Positions 6,164-7,557 of a DNA stretch of 7,557 nucleotides are shown piece after piece. A program made the position numbers and the translations under genes. Source of the stretch: Spirochaeta sp. GTDB lineage: Bacteria; Spirochaetota; Spirochaetia; DSM-2461. Below the pieces are notes generated by a model. It ran no database searches and had not been told where the DNA came from. It saw only the letters and a program-made list of their open reading frames with translations. The stretch lies in the NCBI GenBank assembly GCA_030635565.1, contig DAOVYP010000096.1:1-7557 (forward strand). The letters are read 5' to 3'. How positions within the stretch are numbered: position 1 is the stretch's first letter; each line of letters opens with the position of its first letter.

Positions 6164-6528
6164 AATCCGAAAATCAATGGTTGAACAAAATGATGGATGC
6201 CGCCCTTACCGACAATCCCGAATCCGTCACGGAACCGGATTTTCAGGCCATCCGACAGGCATCCTCTACGGACCGCCGATTTGCAGCGTTTCGAGGCCGC
6301 CGCCGTCCGGTACTCTTCGCGGCCGCGGCGGCAGTGCTGGCCGTCTCCCTGGCGATTCCCGCCGGTATCATCGCCGGCCGCCGTCTGACGACCCGACGCC
6401 TCATCAACGATCAGAACACGTATTTTGTCGAAACACTCATCAGGGGCACCATCTTCGATGAAGGCCTGGCCTCCGACGAAACCTGGCTCCTCGATACTAC
6501 AGTGGACGCGAATTTTTTCGATATCTGA
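6160..6528 (+). CDS. Single-pass membrane protein, putative anti-sigma factor
   Basis: A 122-residue protein starting inside the sigma gene (ATGA overlap), the usual place for an anti-sigma factor. Residues 1-49 are a hydrophilic, probably cytoplasmic domain with a helical start (WLNKMMDAALTDNP) that could bind the sigma factor. FRGRRRP (44-50) supplies positive charges before a single membrane helix (about 51-73). The remaining 50 residues should be periplasmic and end with an acidic-aromatic stretch DTTVDANFFDI. There is no Cys or His, so it is not a zinc-binding (ZAS/HxxxCxxC) anti-sigma factor. The short periplasmic part could be the contact point for the Spy-like protein encoded two genes upstream. 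The role is inferred from position and topology; I do not recognise the sequence family. Confidence 0.7.
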   Translation: MKSENQWLNKMMDAALTDNPESVTEPDFQAIRQASSTDRRFAAFRGRRRPVLFAAAAAVLAVSLAIPAGIIAGRRLTTRRLINDQNTYFVETLIRGTIFDEGLASDETWLLDTTVDANFFDI

Positions 6529-6552
6529 AACTGTCAGAAAACCTGGAGCTGC

Positions 6553-6566
6553 TTCCGGCGCCGGAG
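6553..6566 (+). terminator. Weak terminator-like hairpin after the sigma cassette
   Basis: A 12-bp palindrome TCCGGCGCCGGA (6554-6565), 25 nt after the anti-sigma stop, can fold as a short GC stem with a tetraloop. It is followed by GAGAGAAATGTTT, which lacks a real U-run, so termination would be weak at best. Confidence 0.3.
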
Positions 6567-6594
6567 AGAGAAATGTTTAATTGAATTGTGAAGT

Positions 6595-6777
6595 TTACTC
6601 AGTGGTGGCTTCAATAATCGTCTTGATCTGTATCACAAGAGTCCTTCCATCATCTTTCGGTAAAACCGCCCCAAGGCTTTGTCCCCTTGCGGTGATGGAT
6701 GATGCAAGCTTCCCGATTCTCATCACCGGTACTGGATACCTGGGTATCTTCCCCCCGTAGAGATTCAGGATATTCAT
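6595..6777 (-). pseudogene. Remnant of a TacT/AtaT-type GNAT acetyltransferase toxin
   Basis: A 60-codon open stretch with no Shine-Dalgarno. Its middle reads GKIPRYPVPVMRIGKLA (9-25) followed by ARGQSLGAVLPKD (30-42). Toxin-type GNAT proteins paired with DUF1778 antitoxins have the same order: (L)PRYPVPV.R(I/L)G(R/K)LAVD..., then the acetyl-CoA-binding RGQGLG.xLL.DA. Here the VD after KLA is missing, the core Gly of RGQGLG is Ser, and the sequence diverges after KDDGRTL and stops soon after. Nothing matching the first 80 or so residues or the C-terminal catalytic half of a normal 160-175-residue protein is visible in the flanks. It is therefore most likely a dead internal fragment. The family match rests on remembered motifs and needs a search; a chance open frame is the alternative. 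Confidence 0.5.
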
Positions 6778-6999
6778 TATAGGTGATTTGGGCTGAACCC
6801 CAATAACAAGCCGGATTCCTGATAGTAGATTTTCAATTGTTCAAAGCTCAGGTCTTGCCGGGGGGTAGAATATGAGCCAGAGAGTTTCGTGTTCAATGGG
6901 AAAACTGTTCTCCTATCCTGTAGCCAGGAGTTTGGTGGAAACTCAAGTCGAACAATATGCCTGCGGATTAATTTCCTTCGAATTCACTCAATTTATTTT
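6778..6999. other. AT-rich intergenic stretch, no gene recognised
   Basis: No convincing coding sequence, tRNA or repeat array is visible on either strand. An open frame on the plus strand (6872-7114) overlaps vapC, has no family resemblance and is taken as spurious. A short imperfect hairpin, TTGGG with CCCAA around GCTGAAC (about 6787-6803), is the only structure noted. The stretch probably holds further decayed parts of the GNAT system and the 3' end of the vapBC transcript. Confidence 0.4.
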
Positions 7000-7377
7000 T
7001 CATACCGCAAGAATATTCACATTATATTTTGAGATATTTTTATCGACGGAAAGCAGGGTCAGATTTTCAGTAAAGGACTGTGCAATCAATAGTCTGTCAA
7101 AAGGATCCTTGTGATGCATGGGTAAAGAAGATACTTCCCGGGCGTGCCGCCAGGTAATGGGAAGCTCTTTAAAATTCTGATTAAACAGTATATCCAGATA
7201 ATCATCAGGAATATCCAGCTTACCAATTGCACTCTTTATACTTATTTCCCAGATGGAAGCTGCACTGATAAAACAAATATTGTTACTATCTTCAATAATC
7301 AAACGATATTTTTCGGGTACAAGATGAACAGCATCCATCCACCATAAAATTATATGAGTATCAAGTAGAAGATCCAT
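7000..7377 (-). CDS. vapC: VapC-type PIN-domain toxin ribonuclease
   Basis: A 125-residue protein of normal length for the family. PIN-domain acidic residues can be placed: Asp6 in LLLDTHIILWW, Glu44 in SAASIWEISIK, Asp91 and Asp94 in HHKDPFDRLLIAQS, and Asp112 in LSVDKNI. These form the Mg-binding active site of VapC RNases, which cut tRNA or rRNA and stop translation when free of antitoxin. The order DTHxxLWW ... SxxSxWEIxIK ... DPFDRLLxAQ is typical of the VapC subgroup paired with Phd-type antitoxins. The gene starts 4 nt after the stop of the antitoxin gene and has only a poor Shine-Dalgarno, so it is probably translated by coupling, keeping the toxin below the antitoxin. All catalytic positions are present, so it should be functional. 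Its AT-rich codon use differs from the operons to the left. Confidence 0.94.
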   Translation of the reverse strand: MDLLLDTHIILWWMDAVHLVPEKYRLIIEDSNNICFISAASIWEISIKSAIGKLDIPDDYLDILFNQNFKELPITWRHAREVSSLPMHHKDPFDRLLIAQSFTENLTLLSVDKNISKYNVNILAV

Positions 7378-7381
7378 TGAA

Positions 7382-7557
7382 TTACATCATTCCAAAGGCT
7401 TCAGATATTTCATCAGGTAAAATATCAAAATCATCGGCAATTTTAATTTTCCCTTTCAGTACTCCGGGAACACGCGGCATTTTATTACCTGGGTATTTCC
7501 CCAAAACAGCAACTGGTTTCCCTGCTTTTTTTATAATAACTTCTTCACCTTCAAGAA
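7382..7557 (-). CDS. Phd/YefM-type antitoxin, C-terminal part (cut by right edge)
   Basis: Reading leftward from the window edge, the last 57 residues start LEGEEVIIKKAGKPVAVL and end DDFDILPDEISEAFGMM. GEEVIIxKxGKPVAxL is the end of the DNA-binding Phd/YefM domain, and PGxLKGKIKIADDFD.LP.EI.EAF is the toxin-binding tail common to Phd-type partners of PIN toxins. The start, about 25 residues further, is outside the window. It should neutralise the VapC encoded immediately downstream (4-nt gap) and, with it, repress their shared promoter beyond the right edge. Confidence 0.92.
   Translation of the reverse strand, partial: LEGEEVIIKKAGKPVAVLGKYPGNKMPRVPGVLKGKIKIADDFDILPDEISEAFGMM

Noticed and set aside
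6872..7114. Plus-strand 80-codon open frame beside vapC
   Set aside because: It overlaps the convincing PIN toxin on the other strand, and its product resembles no family and has no domain pattern.
1..7557. CRISPR array, tRNA, rRNA, transposase or phage genes
   Set aside because: No regularly spaced repeats, cloverleaf, transposase motif or terminal inverted repeats were seen on either strand.

Overview
The window looks like a GC-rich Gram-negative bacterial chromosome, because it encodes signal peptides, a Spy/CpxP-type periplasmic protein and an ECF sigma factor with a membrane-spanning partner. A spirochaete-like or related lineage is possible, but nothing here fixes the taxon. A visibly AT-rich accessory stretch begins near 6530.

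Left part (1-4258, minus strand): a tightly coupled operon read right to left. It holds a secreted/membrane protein with an Ig-like and a glutamine-amidotransferase-like domain (2558-4258), a six-helix permease-like membrane protein (1818-2561), a three-helix membrane protein with a long charged, Ser/Gly-rich extension (361-1818), and the N-terminal 118 residues of a MoxR-family AAA+ ATPase that runs off the left edge. Junctions are ATGA, TGATG and a 5-nt gap. The layout matches MoxR-linked clusters thought to act in envelope protein assembly or stress tolerance.

Middle (4259-6528, plus strand): after a divergent promoter region comes a seven-helix DUF4203-type membrane protein. A three-gene cassette follows: a Spy/CpxP-like periplasmic protein, an ECF sigma factor whose TTG start overlaps the previous stop, and a single-pass membrane protein in the position of an anti-sigma factor (ATGA overlap). 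Upstream of the cassette are a housekeeping-type promoter candidate and, downstream of that, a GGAAC-N17-CGTC element that fits an ECF promoter, which suggests autoregulation. The logic resembles the CnrYXH type: a periplasmic Spy-fold sensor, a membrane anti-sigma and an ECF sigma. Gene order differs and metal ligands are not evident.

Right part (6529-7557): AT-rich accessory DNA. A decayed GNAT acetyltransferase of the TacT/AtaT toxin type (6595-6777, minus) lies next to an apparently intact VapC PIN-domain toxin (7000-7377, minus). Just upstream of that toxin is a Phd/YefM-type antitoxin cut by the right edge. The region reads as a small toxin-antitoxin island with one dead and one live system.
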